NCBI RefSeq assembly: GCF_030816935.1
Contig: NZ_JAUSYO010000001.1
Coordinates: forward strand, 1,364,001-1,428,000
Source of the DNA: Arthrobacter sp. B3I9
Lineage (GTDB): Bacteria > Actinomycetota > Actinomycetes > Actinomycetales > Micrococcaceae
Reading direction: 5' to 3'
DNA: 64,000 nt
Shown here: positions 15,920 through 24,522 of the stretch, piece by piece
How positions within the stretch are numbered: the stretch's first letter is position 1
Layout of the letters: each line of letters begins with the position of its first letter
Notes under the pieces: model-generated
Database searches by the model: none
What the model saw: only the letters and a program-made list of their open reading frames with translations
Told to the model about the DNA's origin: nothing
Made by a program: the position numbers and the translations under genes

Positions 15920-17251
15920 TCAGCCCGCCCTGCCTGCGTCCGCGCGGTCAAGGGTTGCCAGCGCGTGGCGTATCGCGTCGAGAATCCGGTCATCGTCCCC
16001 TTCGGGCACGCAGCGCAGATCGATCAGGCAAGAGCCGTCGTGGACGCGCGGCAGCACGGCCGGGTCGCCGGTACGCAAGGGACCCGCGGCCGCTTCGGGG
16101 AGCTGGAGGGCCCATCCCGGCAGGGCAACACCGGGTGCTCCGCCGCCGCCGACCCGGCCTTCGTGCGCGACGACCGGCACCCGGAGCGCCTCGGCGAGCC
16201 GGTCCGTACGGCTCCGCAGCTGATCCAGGTCCGCGTGCAACGCCTGGACCACCGGCGGTAATCCGCCCGCGAGCGTCGCCTCCAGCGCGGCAAGGGCAAG
16301 CTTGTCGGCCCGAAGGGCACGGGCAAGCGGGTGGCGTGCCAACCGGGTGATGATCTCCTTGCGACCGAGCAGCAAACCGGCCTGTGGTCCGCCCAGCAGT
16401 TTGTCGCCGCTGGCGATGACGACGTCGGCCCCGCTGGCCAACGCGGTGGCAACGTCCGGTTCTTCGGGCAGGTACGGATCCGGCGCCAGCAGTCCACTGC
16501 CCAGGTCGGCCACCAGTGCAACCCCGTGCTCCGCGGTCAGCGGGCTCAGGTCACCCAGCGGAACGGCGGAGGTGAATCCATCGACCCGGAAGTTGCTCGG
16601 GTGGACCTTGAGCACGCAACCGGTGGCCGGTCCGAGGACGCTGGCGTAGTCCCGCAGGTGCGTCCGGTTGGTCGTGCCCACCTCGCGCAGCCTTGCGCCC
16701 GTCGATTCGATCAGGTCCGGCAGCCGGAAGCCGGCACCGATCTCAACCAGTTCCCCGCGGCTCACCACCACCTCCCGGCCGGCGGCGAGGGCTGTGGTGG
16801 CCAGCACCAGCGCCGCAGCCCCGTTGTTGACCACCAGCGCGTCCTCGGCAGCGGGACAGGCGGCGAGCAAGGCAGCCCGGACACCGGCGCCGCGGCGGGA
16901 GCGGCTGCCGCTTGCCAGATCCAGCTCCACGTCGACGTAGCCGCTGGCAGCGACAAGTGCTTCAACCGCACTTGCCGAAAGCGGTGCGCGGCCGAGGTTG
17001 GTATGGACAATGACGCCGGTTGCGTTGAGCACCGGGCGGAGGGTTGTCGCCGTACACGCCGCGACGGCGGCCAGCAGGGCGGGTTCCACCTGGCCGGGAG
17101 CGAGCTCCCCGCGCCGCGCCTGTTCCTGGGTCTGCCGGACAAGTTCGCGGATGACGCGTGCACTCAGGCGCTTCCCGGCGGCGCGGACGGCCGGCAGGGC
17201 CAGCAGATCATCGGTGCGCGGAATCAGGCGGCGCGGATCGACCTGGTCCAC
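15920..17251 (-). CDS. selA: L-seryl-tRNA(Sec) selenium transferase
   Basis: A PLP enzyme that turns Ser-tRNA(Sec) into Sec-tRNA(Sec) with selenophosphate. The 443-residue product shows VLNATGVIVHTNLGRAPLS, VNNGAAALVLATTALA, GTTNRTHLRDY and the PLP-lysine motif SGDKLLGGPQAG (Lys284), all at expected SelA positions. GTG 17251 is preceded by GAGGAGG. The tRNA-Sec gene lies 36 nt upstream on the same strand, so tRNA, selA and selB are probably one transcript. That links production of the tRNA with its modifying enzyme and its elongation factor. Confidence 0.97.
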   Translation of the reverse strand: MDQVDPRRLIPRTDDLLALPAVRAAGKRLSARVIRELVRQTQEQARRGELAPGQVEPALLAAVAACTATTLRPVLNATGVIVHTNLGRAPLSASAVEALVAASGYVDVELDLASGSRSRRGAGVRAALLAACPAAEDALVVNNGAAALVLATTALAAGREVVVSRGELVEIGAGFRLPDLIESTGARLREVGTTNRTHLRDYASVLGPATGCVLKVHPSNFRVDGFTSAVPLGDLSPLTAEHGVALVADLGSGLLAPDPYLPEEPDVATALASGADVVIASGDKLLGGPQAGLLLGRKEIITRLARHPLARALRADKLALAALEATLAGGLPPVVQALHADLDQLRSRTDRLAEALRVPVVAHEGRVGGGGAPGVALPGWALQLPEAAAGPLRTGDPAVLPRVHDGSCLIDLRCVPEGDDDRILDAIRHALATLDRADAGRAG

Positions 17252-17287
17252 AGTCCCTCCTCGTTCCGCGGCATGCGCACCAGTGGT

Positions 17288-17382
17288 TGGCGGAGGCGGA
17301 CGGGAATCGAACCCGCCAGGCCGAGATACTCAACCTCACCGGTTTTGAAGACCGGGGGGCCCACCAGGACCCGGACGCCACC
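17288..17382 (-). tRNA. selC: tRNA-Sec (anticodon TCA)
   Basis: A 95-nt tRNA, the length typical of bacterial tRNA-Sec. The anticodon stem CCGGT/ACCGG encloses CTTCAAA, so the anticodon is UCA. The D stem has 6 bp (GGGTCC/GGGCCC with one G-T pair) and a 4-nt loop, a Sec-tRNA feature. A long variable arm (GAG/CTC stem) precedes the T arm GCGGG-TTCGATT-CCCGT, the discriminator is G and CCA is encoded. Aligned as 8+5, the acceptor pairs at six positions but shows T3:T70 and T8:C mismatches; pairing as 7+6 removes only the second. TAGATT at 17389-17394 would serve as its -10 box. Confidence 0.9.
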
Positions 17383-17412
17383 GCGTTCAATCTAGCAGAT
17401 TGTCCACGGGGG

Positions 17413-17418
17413 TACGCT
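17413..17418 (+). promoter_or_regulatory. -10 box of selD
   Basis: TACGCT, first T 12 nt before GTG 17425. Its promoter overlaps that of the divergent tRNA-Sec, whose TAGATT lies at 17389-17394. Confidence 0.45.
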
Positions 17419-17424
17419 GGGGGA

Positions 17425-18450
17425 GTGAACGAGACCCAGACGTCTATTCTGAAACTCCACGACGACGCCGTCGGGGCTGTCCGGCTCACCGGCTATGCCC
17501 ACGGTGGTGGGTGCGCGTGCAAAATCCCGCCCGGCGAACTCGAAGAAGTTGTTCGCGGCCTCACCGGCCAGCCTGGCGCGGACGTGCTGGTCGGTCTCGA
17601 CAGCGGCGACGACGCAGCAGCGGTCCTGGTGCGTGACGACCTGGCGGTACTGTCCACCGCCGACTTCTTCACTCCCGTTGTCGACGACGCCTTTGACTGG
17701 GGCCGGATCGCGGCCGCCAACGCGCTCTCGGACATCTACGCGATGGGCGGGCGCCCGATCATGGCGATCAACCTCGTCGGCTGGCCCCGCGGCGTGCTCC
17801 CGCTGGAGTTGATGACTGAAGTCCTCCGCGGCGGCCTGAGCGTCGCGACCGAGGCGGGGTGCCCGGTGATCGGCGGGCACTCCATTGACGATCCGGAACC
17901 GAAATACGGCATGGCGGTAACAGGCGTCGCCCAACCCGACCGGCTGCTGCGCAACGACGCTGCCAAGCCCGGGCTGCCGCTCACGCTGACCAAGCCGATC
18001 GGCGTGGGACTGCTGAATAACCGGCACAAGCAGACCGGCGAAGTGTTCGCCGAAGCGATCGCGACAATGACGCGCCTCAACCGCGACGCGGCCGGGGCTG
18101 CAGTGGCGGCCGGAGTGCGTGCGGCCACGGACGTGACCGGCTTCGGTCTCCTTGGACACTTGTACAAGATGTGCCGCGCCTCCGGAGTGGGGGCGGTGAT
18201 CGATCGGAAGGCAGTGCCTCTCGTCGACGGCGCCCGGGAGGCGCTGCGGGACGGCTTTGTTTCCGGCGGCACCCGGCGCAACCTCGATTGGGTTCGGCCG
18301 CAGCTAAGGCTTGCTCCGGGCGTCACCGAAGACGATCTTCTCGTACTTGCCGATGCACAGACCTCGGGCGGCCTGCTCGTCGTCGGTGAGCTGCCCGGGC
18401 ATCCTGTAATCGGTCATACGGTCGCGGGCCAGGGCATCGAGATCCGCTGA
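17425..18450 (+). CDS. selD: selenide, water dikinase (selenophosphate synthase), Cys form
   Basis: Makes selenophosphate from selenide and ATP, the selenium donor for SelA. The 341-residue product carries the catalytic N-terminal segment YAHGGGCACKIPPGELEEV with Cys30 and Lys33, equivalent to Cys17 and Lys20 of the E. coli enzyme. This is the cysteine form, so selD itself needs no recoding. Further markers are GLDSGDDAAAV, STADFFTPVVDD, ANALSDIYAMGG and VIGGHSIDDPEPKYG. GTG 17425 is preceded by a -10 box and a GGGGGA stretch. It runs divergently from tRNA-Sec/selA/selB and converges on the formate dehydrogenase genes. Confidence 0.97.
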   Translation: MNETQTSILKLHDDAVGAVRLTGYAHGGGCACKIPPGELEEVVRGLTGQPGADVLVGLDSGDDAAAVLVRDDLAVLSTADFFTPVVDDAFDWGRIAAANALSDIYAMGGRPIMAINLVGWPRGVLPLELMTEVLRGGLSVATEAGCPVIGGHSIDDPEPKYGMAVTGVAQPDRLLRNDAAKPGLPLTLTKPIGVGLLNNRHKQTGEVFAEAIATMTRLNRDAAGAAVAAGVRAATDVTGFGLLGHLYKMCRASGVGAVIDRKAVPLVDGAREALRDGFVSGGTRRNLDWVRPQLRLAPGVTEDDLLVLADAQTSGGLLVVGELPGHPVIGHTVAGQGIEIR

Positions 18451-18483
18451 ACCCGCTGAACCAGCAGAACTAGGTCCGGCCGG

Positions 18484-19575
18484 TCATCGGGCAGTGGTGA
18501 TCGAATCTTCGGTGATGCCGGCCGCGCGGCGGGCGGCCAGCCGGTTCTTCTGGGGTTCGATGGTGTAGCGCGGATCCCGGGCCGAGGAAAGGCCTGCCTC
18601 GAATACGCCGAACCGGGTCAGGGCCGAGGCGGCCAGCAGTGCCAACCCCGAAGCCGCGGCCACCGCCCGGTTACGCCCGCCCAGCAGCGTCCCCAGGCCG
18701 CCGGCGGCTGCCAGCCGCTCACTCCATTTCAGCATTGTGCCGGCCTTGCCCTCGTGCAGGGGCTCGGCTGCTACCGGGTCCATCCGGTGTTCCATGACGC
18801 GCATGGCGACCACGTCACCCACGACGCCCAGCATGGCAAGGTTCCGCGCGGGGCCCGCCTCGCGCACCGGAGTTGTGATCATGGCGAGCCCGGCAGAGGC
18901 GAGGGCCGCCGAACTCACGAAAACGAAAGGCAGTTCCTCGTGCGCCGCGTTCCACGTCGGCGTGGCTGTGTCGCCGAGCAGGACCGCCGTGTAGGCCGCC
19001 AGCGGTCCGGCGAACACCGCGGCCTCAATACCGGCCGGTCCCTCGACCGCCCGCAGCACGGTCCGCAACGGGCCCAACGGCAACCGCGAGCCGCTCATCC
19101 GGTCGATTTCCGCCACGGCAGACACGCCCGCGCCGGCGCTGAACGCGCTGAGAATCCACGAGCCGACACTCATCGGCGAAGTCACCTTGAAGGTCCGCAG
19201 CATATTCAGAAAGCGCTCTGGCCTGCCCAGGTCCTTCACCAGGGCGACAGCACCGAGGCTCACCGCCGTCAGGGAACTCAGGCGGGCATTCCGGCGCAGC
19301 GTCGGCCGTCCGGTCAGCTGTCCGCCTAGGCCAAGCAGAGCGGAACCCGCTGCGACCCCTCCAAGGAACAGGTAGGCGGCAACGTCGTCGCCCCACGGCG
19401 CCGGCTTAACCACCGGACGGCCGTAGTACGAGGTGAATTCCGGCTCCGGAACCATAGGCATTTCCCGGGATCCGTCACCATTGTCCCGGCGGCGGCCGGT
19501 GCCGCGCTTGTCGCCGGCACGGCGGCGTCGGGCGGGCTCCGGGGGCCGGAAGCTGTCGAACTCGGAGAGGCTCAC
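18484..19575 (-). CDS. nrfD: NrfD-type membrane subunit of formate dehydrogenase
   Basis: The membrane anchor and quinone-reactive subunit of the complex. The 363-residue product has a basic polar N-terminus and then about eight spans of the NrfD/PsrC fold (PAPWGDDVAAYLFLGGVAAG, the KDLGRPERFLNMLRTFKVTS loop with MSVGSWIL, GPLAAYTAVLLGDTATP). That KDLGRPxRF...SPMSVGSW pattern is diagnostic. GTG 19575 overlaps the beta-subunit stop by 4 nt (GTGA). As an NrfD rather than a cytochrome b gamma subunit, it would pass electrons to menaquinone without heme (inference from the family). Confidence 0.93.
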   Translation of the reverse strand: MSLSEFDSFRPPEPARRRRAGDKRGTGRRRDNGDGSREMPMVPEPEFTSYYGRPVVKPAPWGDDVAAYLFLGGVAAGSALLGLGGQLTGRPTLRRNARLSSLTAVSLGAVALVKDLGRPERFLNMLRTFKVTSPMSVGSWILSAFSAGAGVSAVAEIDRMSGSRLPLGPLRTVLRAVEGPAGIEAAVFAGPLAAYTAVLLGDTATPTWNAAHEELPFVFVSSAALASAGLAMITTPVREAGPARNLAMLGVVGDVVAMRVMEHRMDPVAAEPLHEGKAGTMLKWSERLAAAGGLGTLLGGRNRAVAAASGLALLAASALTRFGVFEAGLSSARDPRYTIEPQKNRLAARRAAGITEDSITTAR

Positions 19576-20582
19576 TCCCGTCCTCCCAGGAAAGCCAGTG
19601 CCGCTGCCACGGCCATGCCCGCCACCGCCATCCCGGCCCGCCGGTACATCTTGGGCAGATCGGCGGTGGGCACCCGCGGGTCCGGCGGAAGTCCGTAGAC
19701 CTCGGGTTCGTCGAGCAGGAGGAAGACCGATCCGGTTCCGCCGACCCCGTCGAGTTCGTTCGCGCCGTAAAGCCGCGCCTCGGTCATGCCCTGCGCGTGC
19801 AGGTCGGCGACCCGTTCCCGGGCCGTCTCCACCATGTCGTCGTGGTCGCCGAACTTGATCGACGTCGTCGGGCAGGCTTTGGCGCACGCGGGCGTCTCAT
19901 CGGCGACCAGCCGGTCGTAGCAGAGGGTGCACTTCTGGGCGACGCCCACGTTGGGGACCTCGGGATGCTTGGCGTGCTGTTCGTCTCTGCTGGTGGCGAC
20001 CTTCACCGTGCCATTGCTGCGGCGCTCGATCACGCCGAAGGGGCACCCGGCCACGCAGGTTCCGCACCCGTTGCAGACGTCGTCCTGGACCACCACGGTG
20101 CCGAACTCGGTGCGGAAAAGCGCCCCGGTCGGGCAAACGTCGAGGCACCCGGCGTGGGTGCAGTGCTTGCAGACGTCGGAGGACATCAGCCAGCGGAAGT
20201 CTGCCGTGTCCGGCGGTGTGGTGTCCGCCTCCGCAAGAGTCGTCGTGGCAGGCGCTGCCGGCGCCGGAGGGCCAATGCGGGGCATGCCCAGGTTGACGAG
20301 GGCGCGTCCGGACTCCCGTGCCTCCGTGATGCGTTCCTGGCCCTGTTCGATGAAGGCGACATGCCGCCAGGTGCTGGCGCCCAGCGATCCGGTGTTGTCG
20401 TAGGAGGATCCGAGCAGCTCCAGATTCCCGTCCTGCGGATTGTGGTTCCACTCCTTGCAGGCAACTTCACAGGCCTTGCAGCCGATGCAGATCGAGGTGT
20501 CGGTGAAGAACCCCTTGCGCGGATGGCTGTGCTGCCAGTGCGCATCGGCGGTGGGGTCGGTCGGTCCGGCCAGCTGGCCCAT
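19572..20582 (-). CDS. fdhB: formate dehydrogenase iron-sulfur (beta) subunit
   Basis: A 336-residue electron-transfer subunit with four ferredoxin-type cysteine clusters: CIGCKACEVACKEWN, CKHCTHAGCLDVCPTGAL, CNGCGTCVAGCPFG and the split CTLCYDRL/CAKACPTTSIKFGD. These give four [4Fe-4S] centres linking the catalytic and membrane subunits. A C-terminal hydrophobic stretch (MAVAGMAVAAALAFLGG) could be a membrane anchor, as in FdnH-type beta subunits. It lies 104 nt downstream of the catalytic subunit and overlaps the NrfD gene, so all three form one operon. Confidence 0.96.
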   Translation of the reverse strand: MGQLAGPTDPTADAHWQHSHPRKGFFTDTSICIGCKACEVACKEWNHNPQDGNLELLGSSYDNTGSLGASTWRHVAFIEQGQERITEARESGRALVNLGMPRIGPPAPAAPATTTLAEADTTPPDTADFRWLMSSDVCKHCTHAGCLDVCPTGALFRTEFGTVVVQDDVCNGCGTCVAGCPFGVIERRSNGTVKVATSRDEQHAKHPEVPNVGVAQKCTLCYDRLVADETPACAKACPTTSIKFGDHDDMVETARERVADLHAQGMTEARLYGANELDGVGGTGSVFLLLDEPEVYGLPPDPRVPTADLPKMYRRAGMAVAGMAVAAALAFLGGRE

Positions 20583-20686
20583 CTAGTCCTCCAACTTTGA
20601 GTCGGTACCGGGAACGTTAGCAGAATGGCCCGGCCGCGCGGGCGGGCCATGGTGCGGACCGGTGGGACCGGCAACGAAGATATTCA

Positions 20687-23600
20687 TCATTGCGGCCCAC
20701 CAGCGGTGCGGCCGTCCTCGCCCGGGCCGGGTTCGATGCCTTCCGCCGCCGGATTGGTGACGGCCTGATTACCGGTCTCGATGGTCACTCCTGCCCGCGC
20801 CTGATACTCAGCAACCAAGGCAAGCAGTTCCTCCCCCCGGGGCCGGCGGCCCGGACGGATGTCGCAGGAGGCCACCTTGGATTCCTGGATCTGGACGTTG
20901 GGATCCAGCGTCACGCCCAGCAGATCGTTGGCCGCGTCACCGCTGACGACGGCATTACTGCCGACGCCCCAGTGGTAGGGCAGTCCGATTTGATGCACTG
21001 TGTGCCCGCCAACGGTCAGCGGCCTCATCCGGTCAGTGACAAGCACCTTCGCCTCGATGGCGGATCGGGCCGAAATAATAGTGGCCCACCCGTACGGCTC
21101 AAGTCCGCGCTCTTCTGCCAGTTCGGGCGAAACCTCGCAGAACATCTCCGGTTGCAGCTCCGACAGGTAGGGGAGCCAACGGCTCATCCCGCCGGCGGTA
21201 TGGTGCTCGGTAAGCCGGTACGTGGTGAAGACGTACGGATAGACGTCTGCGCCACTGGTACCGGCACTTGGCGCGCTGAGGTTATCGGCACGGGGGAACA
21301 CCAGCCGCGCCGGATTCTGCTGTTGCGGGTAAAGCGCGTTGGCCACTGGAGATTCCTGCGCCTCGTAGTGGGTGGGAAGGGGGCCGTCCATGAGGCCTTT
21401 CGGCGCGAACAACCAGCCCTTACCGTCGGCCTGCATGATGAAGGGATCATCGCCGCCGAGTGCGGCGGCGCCGCCGAGATCGGGGTCGGGCTGGCTGCCC
21501 GGTGCCCGGTCAACGGGGAAGTCGGGAACATCGTCGCCGACCCACCGCCCCTGCTCCTGGTCCCACCAAATGTATTTCTTCCGCTCGCTCCACGGCTTGC
21601 CGGCCGGGTCAGCCGACGCCCGGTTGTAGAGGATCCGGCGGTTGGCCGGCCATGCCCAGCCCCATTCGGGAGCCGCAGGTCCCTGCTCCTGGCCGGGCTT
21701 CCGGTTGGCGGCGTGGTTGATGCCGTCGGCATACACTCCGGTGTAGATCCAGCAGCCCGCTGCCGTGGAACCGTCGGCGCGGAGCTCTGTATATGCGGAG
21801 AGGGGTTTGCCGGCATCCGGGCCGTCGAGGCGACGGCCGTTGATCTCGGCAAGCACCGCCTCCGCGTCCGGATCGCCGTGTTCGTCCGTGGGGTAGTCCC
21901 AGGTCAGGTCGAGCAGCGGACGGTCGCGTTCGTCGTCGGAACCGGCCAGCCTCTCCCGGATCCGCTGGCCCAGCTTGAAGAAGAACTCCAACTCACTCTG
22001 GCACTCCCCGGGCGGGGCGACCGCCTTGTGCCGCCATTGCAGCAGCCGCTGGGTCTGCGTGAACGAGCCAGCCTTCTCCACGTGGGTAGCTGCAGGCAGG
22101 AAGAACACTTCGGTCTCGATGTCCTCGGTGCGCAGTTCGCCCGATTCGATCTCCGGGCCGTCTTTCCACCAGGTCGCCGACTCGATGAGATTCAGGTCAC
22201 GCACCACCAGCCATTTCAGATGCGACATGCCCAGCCGTTGCATCCGGCCGTTAGACGAGCCCACTGCGGGGTTCTGTCCGAGCAGGAAGTAGCCCTCCAC
22301 CTTGTCCTCAAGCATGCCCATTACCGTCTCGTAGGTGCCGTGAGCTCCGGTCAGTCTGGGAAGGTAGTCGTAGGCCCAGTCGTTTTCCGCCCTCGCGGCA
22401 TCGCCCCACCAGGCCTTCAGCAGGCTGACGGTGTAGGCATCAGCATCTGTCCAATAGCCCTTCTGCTTCTTGGAGGCGATGGCGCCCAAGTATTCGCTGA
22501 GGGTGTCATGGCGGCCGGCGCTGGGCATTGGCAGGTACCCGGGCAACAGGTTGAACAGGGTCGGTATGTCTGTGGAGCCCTGGATGCTGGCATGGCCGCG
22601 CAGGGCCATGATTCCGCTGCCTGGCCGGCCCACGTTTCCGAGCAGAAGCTGCAGGATGGCGGCGGACCGGATGAACTGCGTTCCCAGCGAGTGCTGGGTC
22701 CAGCCGACGGCGTAGGCAAAGCAGGTTGTCCGTTCGCGCCCCGAGTTTTCCGTAATGGCGCGGGCCAGGTACTCGAAGTCCGTGACGCTGATGCCGCACA
22801 TGTCCTGGACCATCTCCGGGGTGTAGCGGGCGTAATGCCGCTTCAGGATCTGGAAGACGGTCCGGGGGTCCTGCAGGGTATCGTCACGCTGCACTTGGGC
22901 GTGCTCCAGGGGCGGACCTCCGCTGCCGAACTGGTGGCCAGCGGCACGGTCCGAAGCATCGGAGCCGTGTTCCGAGTCACCCGCAGGCTCTTCGATGGTG
23001 CCGCCGTCCTGTTCCGCGTAGGCCCATGACGCCGTGTCGTACGCTCCGGTCTCAGGATCGAAGCCGGAAAACAGCCCGCCGAGGTCTTCGGCGTCGCGGT
23101 AATCGGCGTGAACCAGCGTGGCCGCGTTGGTGTAGGCGCTCACGTACTCCTTGAACCACAGGTCGTGGGTGAGGACGTGGTTGATCAGCGCACCCAAAAG
23201 AACAACGTCAGAGCCGGCCCGGATCGGAATGTGCTTGTCAGCGACTGCGGACGTGCGCGTGAACCGGGGATCGACGTGGATGACCTTCGCTCCGCGGGCC
23301 TTGGCCTCCGCGACCCACTGATATCCCACAGGGTGGCACTCGGCCATGTTGGAACCCTGAATGATGATGCAGTCGGCGTTGGCCATGTCTTGCAGTGATT
23401 GCGTTGCACCACCGCGTCCAAACGAGGCTCCCAAACTGGGAACCGTGGCGGAGTGTCAAATGCGGGCTTGGTTCTCGATCTGCACTGCCCCGGCAGCCGT
23501 GAAGAGTTTTTTGATCAGGTAGTTTTCTTCGTTGTCCAGGGTTGCCCCGCCCAACGAGGCAATGCCCATCGTGCGGCGCAGCAGCCGGCCTTCATCGTCT

Positions 23601-24022
23601 TCCTGCTGCCAGGTCCTGCGGCGGGTCTCGATGAACCGGTCAGCCACCATGTCGATGGCTGTTTCGAGATCAAGATGTTGCCATTCGGAGGAGCGTGGCG
23701 CACGGTAGAGCACTCCGGTCTGCCGGCCCGGCGAGTTGACCAGCTGCTCGCTGGCAGAGCCCTTGGGGCACAGCCGGCCGCGGGAAATGGGCGAATCCGG
23801 GTCGCCCTCGATCTGAACGACTTTCTCGTCCTTGACGTAGACCCGTTGGCCACAGCCCACCGCGCAATAGGGGCACACGCTCTGCACGACTCGGTCAGCC
23901 GTGGCCGTCCGCGGCGTGATCGCCCTCGTCTGCGGGGAAGTTACTGCCGGCCCACGGCCCAGCAGATCGCCCGTACTCAGCTGCCGGACGACCGGCCATT
24001 GAAGAAAACTGCGCCGTGCCAT
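20687..24022 (-). CDS. fdhA: selenocysteine-containing formate dehydrogenase catalytic subunit
   Basis: Oxidises formate to CO2 at a Mo/W-bis-MGD centre. One 1111-residue protein is read through an in-frame TGA at 23456-23458 as Sec189, in the family context VENQARI-U-HSATVPSLG-like (here IENQARI-U-HSATV). The N-terminus has a twin-arginine-like RRSFLQW and the [4Fe-4S] motif Cys50-x2-Cys53-x3-Cys57 with Cys85 (LCPKG). Downstream come SFGRGGATQSLQDMANADC, IIQGSNMAECHPVGYQW and the C-terminal MGD-binding domain. A SECIS-like hairpin follows the TGA. The complete Sec machinery lies next door; no fdhD sulfurtransferase gene is seen. Confidence 0.95.
23426..23444 (-). promoter_or_regulatory. SECIS-like hairpin of fdhA
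   Basis: On the coding (minus) strand GGTTCCC-AGTTT-GGGAGCC forms a 7-bp stem with one G-T pair and a 5-nt loop. It begins 11 nt after the TGA, the spacing expected for bacterial SECIS elements recognised by SelB. The hairpin is also coding. Confidence 0.75.
23456..23458 (-). other. selenocysteine (recoded TGA) codon
   Basis: In-frame TGA between ARI and HSATV, at the position where formate dehydrogenases carry Sec or Cys. The frame is open for 188 codons before it and 922 after it with continuous family similarity, so it is recoded and not a nonsense mutation. Confidence 0.93.
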
Positions 24023-24284
24023 GGCAGGAGCCTATCCCAACCAGGGCCCCCGGCAACAGAGACACGTCCATGTCGCGCCGCTCCTTCGCATTCCAGGTAT
24101 CTGCGAAACAGGCCGAAAGTCCTATGTCCAAGGCGTGCACCGGGCGCATAAGCTCTACGAGGGTCGGGAGTGGACGCCAAACGTCGGCGCATTCCGGACT
24201 AATCATCTTCAGGGAGCCGAGCGCTCCGGTGACCCCAAGGAATGCGGCAACGGTGCCGCAGTCCAAGAGTCCGTGGGGGGGACA

Positions 24285-24485
24285 ATGGCTACAAATGAGG
24301 ACCGGGCCGGCGCCGAGGGCAGGCAGCCCGTCGTAGAGACCGACCATCCAGTGGGCAAGCCGCAGCCCGGGCCGTCGGCCAACGCCAGGTCCCGCTCGCT
24401 TCTCCACGATGACCTCTTCGCAGAGGCCGTCGTTGAGCCTGCTGCGCGGGGCTTCGATCGGAGTCTCTGGCCGGACCTGCGGTAG
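24285..24485 (+). CDS. hypothetical small protein (66 aa)
   Basis: A possible gene with a purine-rich ribosome site (GGGGGG ending 4 nt before ATG). The product starts MATNEDRAGAEGRQPVV, is hydrophilic and Pro/Gly-rich in the first half, and ends in LLHDDLFAEAVVEPAARG then FDRSLWPDLR, which could fold as a short helix. About 80% of codons end in G or C, as in real genes here. No family is recognised. It lies between divergent fdhA and the co-oriented glycosyltransferase. The region 24023-24284 before it should hold the fdhA promoter. Confidence 0.42.
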   Translation: MATNEDRAGAEGRQPVVETDHPVGKPQPGPSANARSRSLLHDDLFAEAVVEPAARGFDRSLWPDLR

Positions 24486-24510
24486 GCCCGCCAAGCGGAA
24501 GTAAAAGCGC

Positions 24511-24516
24511 TAGCAT
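24511..24516 (+). promoter_or_regulatory. -10 box of glycosyltransferase gene
   Basis: TAGCAT, first T 12 nt before ATG 24523, no ribosome site between; leaderless transcript likely. Confidence 0.45.
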
Positions 24517-24522
24517 CGGGAC

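Noticed and set aside
17425..17520. selD as a selenoprotein
   Set aside because: The catalytic position is a TGC cysteine (Cys30), not TGA.
20690..23029. A 779-codon open frame on the plus strand inside the formate dehydrogenase gene
   Set aside because: It is antisense to fdhA, has no family motif and exists because GC-rich third positions suppress stops on the opposite strand. The same applies to the long antisense frames at 1728-2684, 2570-3964, 39318-40463 and 47135-49411.
20687..24022. Two separate genes (188 aa and 915 aa) in place of one formate dehydrogenase
   Set aside because: The TGA lies at the family's Sec/Cys position, the frame and similarity continue across it, a SECIS-like hairpin follows and the full Sec machinery is adjacent.
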